This document shows, in pieces, positions 48,528 to 59,300 of a stretch of DNA of 64,000 nucleotides. Under the pieces are notes generated by a model that saw nothing but the letters and a program-made list of their open reading frames with translations, searched no databases and had not been told where the DNA came from. Position 1 is the first letter of the stretch. Every line of letters starts with the position of its first letter. The translations under genes and the position numbers were made by a program. The stretch comes from Novosphingobium aerophilum (lineage in GTDB: Bacteria > Pseudomonadota > Alphaproteobacteria > Sphingomonadales > Sphingomonadaceae), in contig NZ_JACLAU010000003.1 of assembly GCF_014230305.1 (NCBI RefSeq), forward strand, positions 1-64,000, in the 5' to 3' direction.

Positions 48528-49216
48528 ATGTGTTCGGGGGTGCAGGTCGGACCCAACCGCTCGCTCCGGACCCGTTGGCGGAGACTCGCGAACGCGGCGG
48601 GTGGCGGTAACGCCGAAGACAAGGCCCCTGCCTGGGCGGCTGGACACCGCCAAATCAGGCTCGGGTCCTGTCCTGAAAGATGTGATGTTCTGACGGGTTC
48701 GGGCCTGTGGCCTGGCGCGCCGCGATGGCAGGTCCCGCAGTCGGGGCGGCGTATGGGGGTGGGTCTGGGAGGACCCACCCCCGCGACGCTTGCGCGCCGC
48801 CCTGTCCCATCATGATCGTCCGGGTCGCAAAAGACGATCAATCGCGGGACTGGCCCGTGTGCCTAGCCAGCACCCTCCTGCCAGCCAGACCAAAATCCTT
48901 TGCATTCCCCCTTATCCGCCAGGCTCGAAACCTTACGGAGAGCAGCTAAGCGATCGTCAACCCTGCCGATTTCGGCTCGGCGACCGCTGCCCCGCTCTGA
49001 GACAAGGGGTAAGCGGTAACGAAATGCCTTGGCAAGCCCCTTCGAAATATTTCTTTCTTTTTTACATTGGGATACTTAGCCCGATCTAGACAGACCGAGC
49101 TAGTGCCTCCGCCGTTAGGGCTTAGCACTTAACCTTCAGGGTAGAAAGCCGCCAAATGGCGTAGACGCACCTGGGGTCGCAGGCGCGCCACCTTCTGCCG
49201 CATGGGCGGCCGCAGC
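48528..49216. other. Gene-free region between convergent hsp20 and pyrG
   Basis: About 690 bp without a convincing coding gene. Short frames here lack family signals and ribosome sites. It contains a perfect 10-bp inverted repeat at 48755-48782. From about 48950 to 49140 it is an AT-rich stretch unlike the surroundings, with TTTCTTTCTTTTTTACATTG and CTAGACAGACCGAGCTAG. Neither flanking gene needs a promoter here, because both end towards the region. A small RNA or a decayed gene is possible. Confidence 0.55.
48755..48782. repeat. Perfect 10-bp inverted repeat hairpin
   Basis: GGGGGTGGGT (48755-48764) and ACCCACCCCC (48773-48782) are exact complements around the loop CTGGGAGG. It could be a structured small-RNA end, a terminator without U-tract, or a dispersed GC-rich element. 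Confidence 0.8.
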
Positions 49217-50848
49217 CTAGACGAGTCGGGACTGCTGGAGCGCCGCGCCGATGAATCCGCTGAACAGCGGATGCGGCGCGAAGGGTCGGCTCTTGAGTTC
49301 GGGGTGGAACTGCACGCCAACAAACCACGGATGATCCGGCCGCTCGACGATCTCGGGCAGCAAGCCGTCCGGAGACATTCCGGAAAACACCAGCCCGCCC
49401 CGTTCCAGCGCATCGCGATAAGCGCAGTTCACCTCGTAACGGTGACGATGGCGCTCGCTGATCTGCTCGGCGCCATAGATCGCCGCGACATGGCTGTTGC
49501 CCGCCAGGTTCGCCGGATAGGCGCCCAGGCGCATGGTCCCGCCCAGATCGCCGCCTTCGGCGCGGGTCTGGAGGCCTTCCTCGGTCATCCATTCGGTGAT
49601 GATGCCGACCACGGGCTCCTCGGCGGGACCAAACTCGGTTGACGAGGCCCCCGCGATGCCAGCCGTGTTGCGCGCACCCTCGATGCAGGCCATCTGCATG
49701 CCCAGGCAAATGCCGAAGAACGGCACCTTGCGTTCCCGGGCGAAGCGCACGCTGGCGATCTTGCCTTCGGTCCCGCGTTCTCCGAACCCGCCGGGCACCA
49801 GGATCCCGTGCATCGGCTCGAGCTGGGCGGCGATGGTCTCATCGTCCTGCTCGAACAGCTCGGCATCGAGCCACTTGATGTTGACCTTGACCCGGTGCGC
49901 CATGCCGCCGTGGATCAGGGCCTCGTTCAACGACTTGTAGGCATCCTGCAGGCCGACGTACTTGCCCACGACACCGATGGTGACCTCGCCCTCAGGGTTC
50001 TGATATCGGTCTACGATATCATACCACCGCGACAGATCCGGCTGGGGTGCGGTCAGGCCGAAATGGTGCAAGACTTCGGCGTCGAGCCCTTCGCCATGGT
50101 ACTGCAGCGGCACGGCATAAATGCTCGAAGCGTCCAGCGCCTGGATCACCGCCTCGGTCCGGACGTTGCAGAACAGCGCGATCTTCGCGCGCTCGCCGGG
50201 GGGCAGCGGCTTCTCGCAGCGGCACAGCAGCACGTCGGGCTGGACGCCCAGGCTGGTCAGCTCCCGGACGGAATGCTGGGTCGGCTTGGTCTTCAGCTCA
50301 CCCGCGGCGGCGATATAGGGCACCAGCGTGACGTGGACCGAGCAGGTCTGCTCGCGGCCCAGTTCGTTGCGCATCTGGCGGATCGCCTCGATGAACGGCA
50401 GGCTTTCGATATCGCCCACCGTCCCGCCGATCTCGCACAGCACGAAATCCAGATCGTCGACCTGATCCTGGGCGAAAGCCTTGATCGCGTCGGTCACGTG
50501 CGGGATGACCTGGACGGTGGCGCCCAGATAGTCCCCGCGCCGTTCCTTGGCGATGATCTGCTGGTAAATCCGCCCGGACGTGATGTTGTCCGACTGGCGG
50601 GCCGAAACCCCGGTGAAGCGTTCGTAGTGGCCCAGGTCCAGATCGGTCTCGGCGCCGTCGTCGGTCACGAAGACCTCGCCGTGCTGATAGGGGCTCATCG
50701 TCCCCGGATCGACGTTCAGGTAGGGATCGAACTTGCGGATCCGAACGCGGAACCCGCGCGCCTGCAGCAGTGCCGCGAGGCTTGCCGCCATGAGACCTTT
50801 GCCGAGCGAGGAGACCACGCCGCCGGTGATGAAGATGTACCGCGCCAT
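49217..50848 (-). CDS. pyrG: CTP synthase
   Basis: CTP synthase aminates UTP to CTP using glutamine, with ATP. The 543-residue enzyme starts [18 protein letters not shown] (P-loop of the synthetase domain). The class I glutamine amidotransferase domain has the nucleophile in CLGMQMA and the His-Glu pair in [11 protein letters not shown]. Length and motifs are normal. It lies downstream of secG in the same direction, 203 bp away. Confidence 0.97.
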   Translation of the reverse strand: MARYIFITGGVVSSLGKGLMAASLAALLQARGFRVRIRKFDPYLNVDPGTMSPYQHGEVFVTDDGAETDLDLGHYERFTGVSARQSDNITSGRIYQQIIAKERRGDYLGATVQVIPHVTDAIKAFAQDQVDDLDFVLCEIGGTVGDIESLPFIEAIRQMRNELGREQTCSVHVTLVPYIAAAGELKTKPTQHSVRELTSLGVQPDVLLCRCEKPLPPGERAKIALFCNVRTEAVIQALDASSIYAVPLQYHGEGLDAEVLHHFGLTAPQPDLSRWYDIVDRYQNPEGEVTIGVVGKYVGLQDAYKSLNEALIHGGMAHRVKVNIKWLDAELFEQDDETIAAQLEPMHGILVPGGFGERGTEGKIASVRFARERKVPFFGICLGMQMACIEGARNTAGIAGASSTEFGPAEEPVVGIITEWMTEEGLQTRAEGGDLGGTMRLGAYPANLAGNSHVAAIYGAEQISERHRHRYEVNCAYRDALERGGLVFSGMSPDGLLPEIVERPDHPWFVGVQFHPELKSRPFAPHPLFSGFIGAALQQSRLV

Positions 50849-51051
50849 GGGAGTCGGGCCTTAAATGCTGCGAGGGGCGCAGGGCAAGGCAATCCGGTCA
50901 AGTTGTGGCGCTAATCCACAACTGCCATACCGCCCGTGCGGCCCGGCGCGAAGGCCGGCCGCGGCTGCGCCCGTCTGGGTCGGGACAGAAAAGCGAAAAC
51001 GCGATCGCCAAACCGGGCGAACCCGGTCCGGCGGCTGCGGTCAGGATGCGA

Positions 51052-51396
51052 TCAGGTCGCCTGCGGAGCGGGCTGCGGCGCCGCCTGGCCCGCGGCGGGA
51101 GCCAGCGGATCGACCGGCGCCTGGACCGGGGCGACATCGCGCTTGAGCGAGGTATCGATGGTCCGCCCCCCGCCGGCACTGGTCGCCAGCGCGGCCAGCA
51201 CGATCGACAGGACCACGAAGATGGTGGCGAGGATCGAGGTCGTGCGGCTCATGAAGTCCGCCGCGCCGCGCGCCGACATGAAGCCGGTCGGGCTGCCGCC
51301 GGTCCCGAGGCCACCGCCTTCGGACTTCTGCATCAGTATGACGCCGACCAGCAGCGCGGCGACAATCGCCTGAACGACCATGAGGAAGATGAACAC
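51052..51396 (-). CDS. secG: Preprotein translocase subunit SecG
   Basis: A 114-residue SecYEG accessory subunit. Two transmembrane helices flank the conserved loop: VVQAIVAALLVGVILMQKSEG, then GGLGTGGSPTGFMSARGAADF, then TTSILATIFVVLSIVLAAL. The Ala/Pro-rich C tail is variable. GTG at 51396 gives the usual N terminus; an ATG at 51435 would add 13 residues. It follows tpiA in the same direction, a common order. Confidence 0.92.
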   Translation of the reverse strand: MFIFLMVVQAIVAALLVGVILMQKSEGGGLGTGGSPTGFMSARGAADFMSRTTSILATIFVVLSIVLAALATSAGGGRTIDTSLKRDVAPVQAPVDPLAPAAGQAAPQPAPQAT

Positions 51397-51511
51397 GATG
51401 AAAACCCGTTTCGCGCGGAAAGAATGAAGCGCCATCTAGGCGCGGTGCGCCCCGCTGGCAAGGTGCCGCCCGGTCGCACGCCGGCGGGGCCGGCCACAAC
51501 CCGCCTGCCGC

Positions 51512-52282
51512 TCAGTCCGTGCGGGCCGAATGGGCGGCAGCGACGATGGCCAGAAAGCTCTCGGCGGTCAGGCTGGCGCCCCCGACCAGAGCCCCGCCCA
51601 CGCCATCGGCCGCGAGCAGATCGCGCGCATTGTCGGCATTGACCGAGCCGCCGTAGAGAATCCGCACCTTCTCACCCAGATCGGCGCTCCAGTCGACCAG
51701 CGTCTGTCGAATCGCCTGGTGCATGGCCACCACGTCTTCCACCGCGGCAACCCGCCCGGTGCCGATGGCCCAGACCGGCTCATAGGCCACGGCCACCCGC
51801 GCCATGCCGGCTTCCTCGGCCATCGCGGCCGACGGCAGCGATGCGGCCACCTGCGCCTGGACGACGGCTTCGGCTTGCCCGGCATCGCGCTGCTCCAGCG
51901 TCTCGCCCACACAGACGATGATCCCCAGCCCACTGCCCAGGGCGGCCTCGGCCTTGGCCTTGACCAGGGCATCGCTTTCGCCATGGTCACGGCGACGTTC
52001 GGAATGGCCCAGAATGACGAAGTCGGCCCCGGCATCGGCCAGCATCGCCGCGGCGACATCACCGGTGTGAGCGCCTTTGGCCTCGGTGTGGCAATCCTGA
52101 CCGCCGGTGCCGATCGCCTGGGCCTCGGATGCAATGGTGTGCACCAGGGTGAACGGCGGGGCGAGCCCGATCTGCACGTCGGGATAACGTCCCGCGGCCC
52201 GATCGATCGCCCGGGCCTCGGCCAGCATGGCGCGGGTCCCGTTCATCTTCCAGTTGCCGACGATATAGGGCCGATGTGGCAT
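51512..52282 (-). CDS. tpiA: Triosephosphate isomerase
   Basis: The 256-residue TIM-barrel enzyme interconverts glyceraldehyde-3-phosphate and DHAP. It begins with VGNWKMNGT (Lys catalytic region). The electrophilic His is in ILGHSERR, the base Glu in [11 protein letters not shown], and the phosphate loop reads [14 protein letters not shown]. It is divergent from ppiD across about 270 bp, and secG lies downstream. Confidence 0.96.
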   Translation of the reverse strand: MPHRPYIVGNWKMNGTRAMLAEARAIDRAAGRYPDVQIGLAPPFTLVHTIASEAQAIGTGGQDCHTEAKGAHTGDVAAAMLADAGADFVILGHSERRRDHGESDALVKAKAEAALGSGLGIIVCVGETLEQRDAGQAEAVVQAQVAASLPSAAMAEEAGMARVAVAYEPVWAIGTGRVAAVEDVVAMHQAIRQTLVDWSADLGEKVRILYGGSVNADNARDLLAADGVGGALVGGASLTAESFLAIVAAAHSARTD

Positions 52283-52552
52283 AGATATTCCCTGAAATCT
52301 TACATTTACCTGAGCATAGTGACGAATCCGATGGGGATGCGACGCCCTTGAGCGCGCTGCTAGGCCAGCCCTGCCCCGGCTGTCAAAAACCGAATGGACA
52401 GATTTTCACCATTTGCCCGGCTGTGTCCGGTCGGCAACGTTCGCGGGCCGATCGGGTTTCGCCGCCCCCCGTTGCGGTCGCGTCAAATGGCTCCTAAAGC
52501 CCCGCGACAGCACCGTGCCCCGTTTTCGGGGCCCCAGAACCGAGCCCTGCCG

Positions 52553-54490
52553 ATGTTGAACCTGTTCCGCTCCTTCATGCATTCCAAGATCGGCGCGGTG
52601 ATCGCGCTGGGCTTCCTGGTGCTGATCGCCCTCGCTTTTGCCGCGGGCGATGTGGCGGGCATGCGCAGCTCGCTGTCGGGCAGTGACGGGCGGGTGGCCA
52701 CGGTGGGCAAGCGGGCCATCACCGCCAGCGAGCTGGGTCAGGCCGCAACCGGCGCGCTCGAGACGCTCAAGCGCGACAATCCGCGCCTGACGATGAAGGA
52801 CTTCATCGCCAGCGCGGGCCTGAGCACGGTGCTCGACCAGTCGATTGACCGCGCCGCGCTCGCCGAATTCGGGGAGCGCCACGGCGTGATCGCCAGCGAT
52901 CGCCTCATCGACAGCGAGATTGCGAAGATCCCGGCGTTCCAGGGGCCGGACGGCAAGTTCAGCGACAATGCCTACAAGGCGCTGCTGGCCCAGCGCGGCC
53001 TGACCGACGCCACGGTGCGGCGCGAACTGGGCGATGGCCTGATCGCCCGGCAACTGCTGACCCCGGCGGCCTTCGGCGCCCGCATGCCGAATGCGCTGGT
53101 GACGCGCTATGCCGCCGCGCAGTTCGAAAAGCGCGCCGGTGCGGTGGCGCTGCTGCCCGCGGCCGCCTTCGTCCCGGCGGCTCCGCCCAGCGATGCGGAA
53201 GTGACCGCGTTCTTCAACACCAATCGCGCGCGCTACACCCTGCCCGAGCGCCGCGCGGTCCGCTTTGCCCTGTTCAATGAGGCCGCGCTGAAATCCGTTC
53301 CGCAGCCCACCGATGCCGAGATCGCCACCCGCTACAATCTGAACAAGGCCGCCTTCGGCCCCAGCGAGACGCGGCGGCTGAGCCAGCTGGTCCTGCCGAC
53401 CGAGGCCGCGGCACGCGCCGTCCTCGCGGAAGTGACCGGAGGCAAGACGCTGGAAGCATCGGCCGCGGCCAAGGGCCTGGCCGTCGCCAAGATCGGGCCG
53501 GTCAGCCGGAGCGCCATGGTCACCCAGAGCAGCGAGGCGATCGCGGCCGCGGCCTTCGGTGCCGCCCAGGGCAAGACGATCGGGCCGGTGCGCGGCCCGC
53601 TCGGCTGGCTGCTGGTGCGGGTTGATGCGGTCGACGCGAAGCCCGGCAAGACGCTCGACCAGGCTCGCGAAGAGATCACCACCACCCTGGTGGCCGAGAA
53701 GCGCCGCGCCGCCCTAACCGAATTCTCGGCCAAGATCGAGGACGAGTTCGACAACGGCGCCTCGCTTGGTGATGTCGCCAAGGAACTGGGCCTGACCATC
53801 ACCGAGACCGCCCCATTGACCGCCGATGGGCAGATCTTCGGCGCCCCCGATCAGAAGGCCCCGGCCGAGCTGGCCCGGGTGCTGGGCACCGCCTTCGCCA
53901 TGGAGCGCGAAGGCCAGCCCCAGCTCGCCGAGATCGAGCCGGGCAAGACCTTCCTCGTCTTTGACGTGTCGCGCATCGTGGCCGCCGCGCCGCCGCCGCT
54001 GGCGCAGATCAAGGCGCAGGTGGCGAACGACCTCGCACTGCGCAAGGGGGCTGCCCAGGCCAAGGCTGCGGCCGAAAAGGTCCTGGCGGAACTGAAGCGG
54101 GGCAAGGAGCTGGGTGCCGCGATCAGCGGACTGGGCGTGGCCCAAATCCCGCCGGTCAACCGGATCGAGCTCGGCCGCGAGGACCTCGCCCGCCTGGGCC
54201 AGACCGTGCCGCCGCCGCTGGCCCTGTTCTTCTCGATGGCGCAGGGCTCGGCCAAGCTGCTTGCCGCGCCGAACGACCGCGGCTGGTACGTGGTCTCGCT
54301 GGCCAAGATCGTGCCCGGCGACTTGGCCCGGATCGCCCCCCTGATGCCCGCCGCAACCCGTGAACTGTCGGGCCAGACCGGCCGCGAATACAGCGCCCAG
54401 TTGCGCGCCGCGATCCGCCAGGACATCGGCGTTAAGCGCAACCAGGGCGGGATCGACGCCGTCTCGCGCCGTCTGGTCGGCGGCAACTGA
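52553..54490 (+). CDS. ppiD: Peptidyl-prolyl isomerase PpiD/SurA-type membrane chaperone
   Basis: A 645-residue inner-membrane-anchored periplasmic folding factor. One N-terminal transmembrane helix (IGAVIALGFLVLIALAFAAGDV) is followed by a SurA-N-like domain and PPIC rotamase-like domains with low conservation. The ATG at 52553 (MLNLFRSFMHSKIG) matches the family; the longer frame from 52394 adds 53 unrelated residues. It is followed 10 bp later by trpE, a frequent pairing in Alphaproteobacteria. Confidence 0.9.
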   Translation: MLNLFRSFMHSKIGAVIALGFLVLIALAFAAGDVAGMRSSLSGSDGRVATVGKRAITASELGQAATGALETLKRDNPRLTMKDFIASAGLSTVLDQSIDRAALAEFGERHGVIASDRLIDSEIAKIPAFQGPDGKFSDNAYKALLAQRGLTDATVRRELGDGLIARQLLTPAAFGARMPNALVTRYAAAQFEKRAGAVALLPAAAFVPAAPPSDAEVTAFFNTNRARYTLPERRAVRFALFNEAALKSVPQPTDAEIATRYNLNKAAFGPSETRRLSQLVLPTEAAARAVLAEVTGGKTLEASAAAKGLAVAKIGPVSRSAMVTQSSEAIAAAAFGAAQGKTIGPVRGPLGWLLVRVDAVDAKPGKTLDQAREEITTTLVAEKRRAALTEFSAKIEDEFDNGASLGDVAKELGLTITETAPLTADGQIFGAPDQKAPAELARVLGTAFAMEREGQPQLAEIEPGKTFLVFDVSRIVAAAPPPLAQIKAQVANDLALRKGAAQAKAAAEKVLAELKRGKELGAAISGLGVAQIPPVNRIELGREDLARLGQTVPPPLALFFSMAQGSAKLLAAPNDRGWYVVSLAKIVPGDLARIAPLMPAATRELSGQTGREYSAQLRAAIRQDIGVKRNQGGIDAVSRRLVGGN

Positions 54491-54500
54491 GGGTATCGCC

Positions 54501-56015
54501 GTGAGCCTGCCCCCGGAGAACGCCGCCGCCGCCGCCGAACAGTTGGCCCGAGGCGAACCGGCGCTGGTCTGGCGGCAACTGGTGGCCGATACCGAAACCC
54601 CGGTGGGTGCGGCGCTCAAGCTGTTCGAGGATGGCCGCGGCGATTTCCTGCTCGAATCGGTCCAGGGCGGCGAGGTGCGCGGGCGGTACAGCCTGCTCGG
54701 CCTGGCCCCGGACCTGATCTTTCGCGCCACCGGGCGCCAGGCCGAGGTCAATCGCGACTGGCCCGCCGATCCGACCGCCTTCACCGCGCTGCCCGGCGAC
54801 AGCCTGAGCGAGCTGCGCGCCCTGGTCCGGGCCTGCCGGATCGAGGTGCCCGCGCAACTGCCCCCGGCGCTGGCCTGCCTGGTGGGCTATTTTGGCTATG
54901 AAACCATCGGGCTGGTGGAAAAGCTCCCCCGGGCTCCGCAGAGCCCGCTCGCCCTGCCCGACATGCTGTTCGTACGGCCCACCCTGGTGCTGGTGTTCGA
55001 TCGCCTGACCGACGCGCTGTGGTGCGTGGCCCCGGTCTGGCCGGGCGCGTCGACCCCGGACCGACTGATCGCGGCTGCGGCCGACCGCATCGATGCCGCC
55101 CTGTCCCGGCTCGCCGCTCCGGCCGCCACGCCAGCCCCTGCGGTGGACCTGCCCGAACCCGTGCGGACCCCGGTGATGCCCGCGGAGCAATACCGCGACA
55201 TGGTCCACAAGGCCCAGGGCTACATCACCGCCGGAGACATATTCCAGGTGGTGCTGGCCCAGCGCTTCACCACGCCCTTCACCCTGCCGGCGGTGGCGCT
55301 GTATCGCGCGCTGCGGCGGGTCAATCCCTCGCCCTTCCTCTATTTCCTTGATCTGCCCGGCTTTGCGCTGATCGGATCGAGCCCGGAAATCCTCGTGCGC
55401 ATCCGCCAAGGCGAAGTGACCATCCGGCCGATCGCCGGAACCCGCCCGCGCGGGCGGACCCCGGAAGAGGACGCCGCGCACGAGGCCAGCCTGCTGGCCG
55501 ATCCGAAGGAACGCGCCGAACACCTGATGCTGCTCGATCTGGGCCGAAACGACGTGGGCCGGGTGGCGGCCAAGGGCACGGTGCAGGTCACCGAAAGCTA
55601 CACGATCGAGCGCTACAGCCATGTCATGCACATCGTCTCGAACGTGGTCGGCCAGCTCGACACGACCCGCCATGACGCGATCGACGCGCTGTTCGCCGGC
55701 TTTCCGGCCGGGACCGTTTCGGGCGCTCCGAAGGTCCGCGCCTGCGAAATCATCGCCGAGCTCGAACCCGAAACGCGCGGCGCCTATGCCGGCGGGGTTG
55801 GCTATTTCGCGCCGGACGGCTCGGTCGATTCCTGCATCGTGCTGCGCACCGCCGTCCTGAAGGACGGGATCATGCACGTTCAGGCCGGCGCCGGGATCGT
55901 CGCCGATTCGGTGCCCGAGAGCGAACAGGCCGAATGCGAGAACAAGGCCGGCGCCCTGTTCGCCGCGGCGCGCGAGGCGGTGCGGGTGGCGAGCGAGGCG
56001 GGGTTCGGGCAGTAA
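54501..56015 (+). CDS. trpE: Anthranilate synthase component I
   Basis: TrpE converts chorismate to anthranilate using ammonia from TrpG. The 504-residue protein has the N-terminal feedback region with LLESVQGGEVRGRYSLLG, and the chorismate-binding domain with PSPFLYFLDLPGFALIGSSP, RPIAGTRPRGRT, LMLLDLGRNDVGRV and GTVSGAPKVRACEII. The GTG at 54501 has GAGGG about 7 nt upstream. It heads a tryptophan block, but a membrane-protein gene separates it from trpG. Confidence 0.96.
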   Translation: MSLPPENAAAAAEQLARGEPALVWRQLVADTETPVGAALKLFEDGRGDFLLESVQGGEVRGRYSLLGLAPDLIFRATGRQAEVNRDWPADPTAFTALPGDSLSELRALVRACRIEVPAQLPPALACLVGYFGYETIGLVEKLPRAPQSPLALPDMLFVRPTLVLVFDRLTDALWCVAPVWPGASTPDRLIAAAADRIDAALSRLAAPAATPAPAVDLPEPVRTPVMPAEQYRDMVHKAQGYITAGDIFQVVLAQRFTTPFTLPAVALYRALRRVNPSPFLYFLDLPGFALIGSSPEILVRIRQGEVTIRPIAGTRPRGRTPEEDAAHEASLLADPKERAEHLMLLDLGRNDVGRVAAKGTVQVTESYTIERYSHVMHIVSNVVGQLDTTRHDAIDALFAGFPAGTVSGAPKVRACEIIAELEPETRGAYAGGVGYFAPDGSVDSCIVLRTAVLKDGIMHVQAGAGIVADSVPESEQAECENKAGALFAAAREAVRVASEAGFGQ

Positions 56016-56060
56016 TCGCAACGGCGCGGCGGCTGATGCCGGCCGGAGGGGGGCAAGGCG

Positions 56061-56834
56061 ATGGCGTCACTCGATCAGTTCCTCGGCTCGGCCTCGCTGT
56101 GGCTGATCGGCGCCCTGTTCCTGGCCTTGCTGATGGGTTCCTGCCTGGCCGGCCGCGCCCTGCGGTTCCGGCTGGAGCCGGAGGGCGATGTCGCGGACCA
56201 GCAGGACAGCTATCTGCTCTCTGCCGCGCTGGGGCTGCTCGGGCTGCTCATCGCCTTTACCTTCTCCCTCGCCGTGGGCCGCTATGACGATCGGCGCGAG
56301 GCCGTGATCCGCGAAGGCAACGCGCTGTCCACCCTGTGGCTGCGCGCCGGGCTGGTCGAGGGCCCGGCGGGAGAGGGTCTGCGCCAGGCGATCCGCGGCT
56401 ATGCCGATGTCCGGGTCGCGCTGCCCGCCGCGGCCGATCGCCCGACGATCGAAGCGCGATCGGCCGCGGCGCAGGCACGCATCTGGGACGGGGTGCGCAC
56501 CGCCCTGCCCGCCATGGCGGCACCGCTCGGGGCCAGCCTGGTCAGCGCCGCCAACGAGGCCTTCGATGCAGCCTCGGCCCGCAAGGCCGAGCGCGAAGCC
56601 CGCATCCCGGGACGCGTGCTCGACGTGGTCAGCCTCTATGCCGCGATCTCGGCCGCGATCATCGGCTATGTCACGGGACGGCGGGGCCATCGCCGCCAAC
56701 TGGTCGAGGCCGGGGTCCTGTTCCTCCTGCTCACCCTGGCGCTGACGCTGATCCTCGACCTCGACCGCCCATGGTCGGGCGCCGTGACCGTCTCGGCCGA
56801 ACCGGTCCGCGAAGCTCGCGCAGCCATGGGCTGA
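56061..56834 (+). CDS. DUF4239 (bestrophin-like) membrane protein
   Basis: A 257-residue protein with two N-terminal transmembrane helices (SLWLIGALFLALLMGSCLAG; LLSAALGLLGLLIAFTFSLAV). A helical soluble region with YDDRREAVIREGNALSTLWLRA follows, then two C-terminal helices. This is the bestrophin-like DUF4239 arrangement; channel activity is not established. It sits between trpE (45 bp) and trpG (74 bp) on the same strand and is unrelated to tryptophan synthesis as far as can be told. Confidence 0.85.
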   Translation: MASLDQFLGSASLWLIGALFLALLMGSCLAGRALRFRLEPEGDVADQQDSYLLSAALGLLGLLIAFTFSLAVGRYDDRREAVIREGNALSTLWLRAGLVEGPAGEGLRQAIRGYADVRVALPAAADRPTIEARSAAAQARIWDGVRTALPAMAAPLGASLVSAANEAFDAASARKAEREARIPGRVLDVVSLYAAISAAIIGYVTGRRGHRRQLVEAGVLFLLLTLALTLILDLDRPWSGAVTVSAEPVREARAAMG

Positions 56835-56908
56835 GCCTCCCGAGCCGTCACCGCACCATGCGAGGAATTGCTTGATCCCGCCTGCGAAGGCTGAAAAAGG
56901 CTGCAGCC

Positions 56909-57493
56909 ATGATCCTGGTCATCGACAACTACGACAGCTTCACCTGGAACCTGGTCCATTACCTGATGGAGCTGGGTGCGCCGGTCGAGGTGGTGCGCAA
57001 CGATGCGCTGTCCGCTGGCCAGGCGATATCGTCCGGGGCGGCGGGGTTCCTGATCTCGCCCGGGCCCTGCACGCCGAACGAGGCGGGCATCAGCCTCGAT
57101 CTGGTCGGAGCGGCCGCCGATGCCGGCAAGCCATTGCTGGGGGTGTGCCTGGGCCACCAGTCGATCGGCCAGTACTTTGGTGGCAAGGTGGTGCGCGGCG
57201 GGCTGATGCACGGCAAGACCAGCCCGGTGACTCACGACGGCACCGGCGTGTTCACCGGTATCCCCTCACCCTTCATCGCCACCCGCTACCATTCGCTGAT
57301 CGTCGAGGCCATTCCCGAGACGCTGGCCGTCAACGCCCGCAGTGACGACGGGCATGTGATGGGCTTCCGCCACACCAGCCTGCCGATCCACGGGGTCCAG
57401 TTCCATCCGGAATCGATCGCCACCGAACATGGCCATGCGATGCTGGCCAACTTCCTCGCCCTCTGCGGGATCGAGGCCCGGCTTCCGGCATGA
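56909..57493 (+). CDS. trpG: Anthranilate synthase glutamine amidotransferase (component II)
   Basis: A 194-residue class I glutamine amidotransferase that supplies ammonia to TrpE. It begins [19 protein letters not shown]. The nucleophile Cys is in [11 protein letters not shown] and the His-Glu pair in [14 protein letters not shown]. Its stop overlaps the trpD start (ATGA). Possible sharing with p-aminobenzoate synthesis cannot be decided here. Confidence 0.95.
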   Translation: MILVIDNYDSFTWNLVHYLMELGAPVEVVRNDALSAGQAISSGAAGFLISPGPCTPNEAGISLDLVGAAADAGKPLLGVCLGHQSIGQYFGGKVVRGGLMHGKTSPVTHDGTGVFTGIPSPFIATRYHSLIVEAIPETLAVNARSDDGHVMGFRHTSLPIHGVQFHPESIATEHGHAMLANFLALCGIEARLPA

Positions 57494-58485
57494 CCCGCCT
57501 GCCTGCCATCACCGCAGAGCCGCTGGATGAGGACGAGGCCGAAGCGGCCTTCGGCGCGATGCTGGACGGCACCGTGGACGATGCCGCCATCGCCGACTTC
57601 CTGGTCGCCCTGTCCGATCGCGGGGAGCAGGCCGGCGAGATCACCGGAGCCGCCCGCGCGATGCGCGCCCGGATGGTGCCGATTGCCGCCCCGGCGGGAG
57701 CGATCGACGTCTGCGGCACGGGCGGGGATGGGCTCCACACGCTCAATGTCTCCACCGCGGTCAGCCTGGTCGTGGCGGCCTGCGGGGTGCCGGTAGCCAA
57801 GCACGGCAACCGCGCCGCCAGTTCCAAGTCGGGTGCAGCCGACACCCTGGAAGCTCTGGGCCTCAACCTCGACCGGGTGGCCGAGACCGCCGAGGACACG
57901 CTGGCAGACCTCGGCATCTGCTTCCTCTTCGCGGGGCGGCACCACCCGGCCATGGGCCGGATCATGCCGATCCGCCGGGCGATCGGCCGACGCACGATCT
58001 TCAACCTGATGGGCCCCCTGGCCAATCCGGCGGGCGTCCGCCGCCAGCTCGTCGGCATCGCGCGTCCGGCCTATGTCCCGATCTACGCTCAGGCCATCGC
58101 CGCCCTGGGGACCGACCGGACCTTCGTGGTTTCGGGGGACGAGGGGCTCGACGAGTTGAGCCTGGCCGGCGGCAACGAGCTCGGCGTGGTCGAGCACGGA
58201 CACGTGGCCATGCAGCGGGTCCAATGCGGTGACGCCGGCCTGCCTGCCGCACCGATCACCGCGATCCGCGGCGGCGATCCGGCGCACAATGCGGCCGCCC
58301 TCCGCGCCCTCCTGGCCGGTGAGCCCGGCCCCTATCGCGATGCGGTGCTGTTCAACGCGGCCGCTGCGCTCCTGGTGGCCGGTGAGGCCGGGGACTGGCC
58401 CTCCGCCGCCGAAGAGGCCGCCGAAGCCATCGACAAGGGGCTCGCCAAGACGCTGCTCGACTGCTGGATCAAGACCCTGAAATGA
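57490..58485 (+). CDS. trpD: Anthranilate phosphoribosyltransferase
   Basis: TrpD joins PRPP to anthranilate. The 331-residue protein shows [19 protein letters not shown] (PRPP loop), [21 protein letters not shown] and LMGPLANPA, all typical. It is coupled by 4-bp overlaps to trpG upstream and trpC downstream. Confidence 0.96.
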   Translation: MTRLPAITAEPLDEDEAEAAFGAMLDGTVDDAAIADFLVALSDRGEQAGEITGAARAMRARMVPIAAPAGAIDVCGTGGDGLHTLNVSTAVSLVVAACGVPVAKHGNRAASSKSGAADTLEALGLNLDRVAETAEDTLADLGICFLFAGRHHPAMGRIMPIRRAIGRRTIFNLMGPLANPAGVRRQLVGIARPAYVPIYAQAIAALGTDRTFVVSGDEGLDELSLAGGNELGVVEHGHVAMQRVQCGDAGLPAAPITAIRGGDPAHNAAALRALLAGEPGPYRDAVLFNAAAALLVAGEAGDWPSAAEEAAEAIDKGLAKTLLDCWIKTLK

Positions 58486-59276
58486 CCGACAAGCTCACCG
58501 AAATCTGTACCGCCACCGGCGCCGAAGTGGCCCGGCGCAAGGCCCTGCGCAGCCTCGCCGAACTCGATGCCCTGGCCGCCGGGCAGTCCGCCCCGCGCGG
58601 GTTCGAGGCGGCACTGCGCCGGGCGGCAGCCAGCGGCTTCGGCCTCATCGCCGAAATCAAGAAGGCGTCGCCCTCGAAGGGACTGATCCGGGACGACTTC
58701 GATCCCCCGGCCCACGCCCGGGCCTACGAGGCCGGCGGCGCCACCTGCCTCTCGGTCCTGACCGATGCCCCCTATTTCCAGGGGCACGAGGACTATCTCG
58801 TCGCCGCCCGCGCCGCCTGCACCCTGCCCGTGATCCGCAAGGACTTCATGGTCGATCCCTGGCAGTGTGCCGAAGCCCGCGCGATGGGCGCCGACGCGAT
58901 CCTGATCATCGTCGCCGCATTGGACGACGGGGCGATGGCCGAGATCGAGATAGCCGCGCGTGAACGCGGGATGGACGTGCTGGTCGAGGTCCACAACGAA
59001 GCCGAGATGGAGCGCGCCGCCCGGCTGTCGTCGCGCCTGATCGGGGTCAACAATCGCGATCTCAAGCGCTTCGTCACCGATCTGGGCACGACCGAACGCC
59101 TCGCCCCGCTCGCCCCCGAGGGGACACTGCTGGTGGCCGAGAGCGGGATCAATCATCATGCCGACCTGCTCAGGCTGTCGGCCTGCGGGGCGCGTTGCTT
59201 CCTGGTGGGAGAAAGCCTGATGCGCCAGGCCGACGTGGCCGCGGCCACGCGCGCCCTGTTGACCGGCGCCGCTTGA
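58482..59276 (+). CDS. trpC: Indole-3-glycerol phosphate synthase
   Basis: A 264-residue TIM-barrel enzyme of tryptophan synthesis. Motifs include [62 protein letters not shown] and VAESGI. It is not fused to TrpF. The ATG overlaps the trpD stop (ATGA). lexA follows with its own operator region 90 bp later. Confidence 0.96.
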   Translation: MTDKLTEICTATGAEVARRKALRSLAELDALAAGQSAPRGFEAALRRAAASGFGLIAEIKKASPSKGLIRDDFDPPAHARAYEAGGATCLSVLTDAPYFQGHEDYLVAARAACTLPVIRKDFMVDPWQCAEARAMGADAILIIVAALDDGAMAEIEIAARERGMDVLVEVHNEAEMERAARLSSRLIGVNNRDLKRFVTDLGTTERLAPLAPEGTLLVAESGINHHADLLRLSACGARCFLVGESLMRQADVAAATRALLTGAA

Positions 59277-59300
59277 CGCAAGGGCCAAAGTTGCCTAATT

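Noticed and set aside
48528..49089. Several short frames of 60-100 codons in the gap after hsp20
   Set aside because: No ribosome site, no family resemblance, and mutually overlapping frames on both strands. Non-coding is more likely.
54432..56021. A 529-codon minus-strand frame opposite trpE
   Set aside because: Antisense shadow of trpE with skewed composition; trpE motifs are unambiguous on the plus strand.
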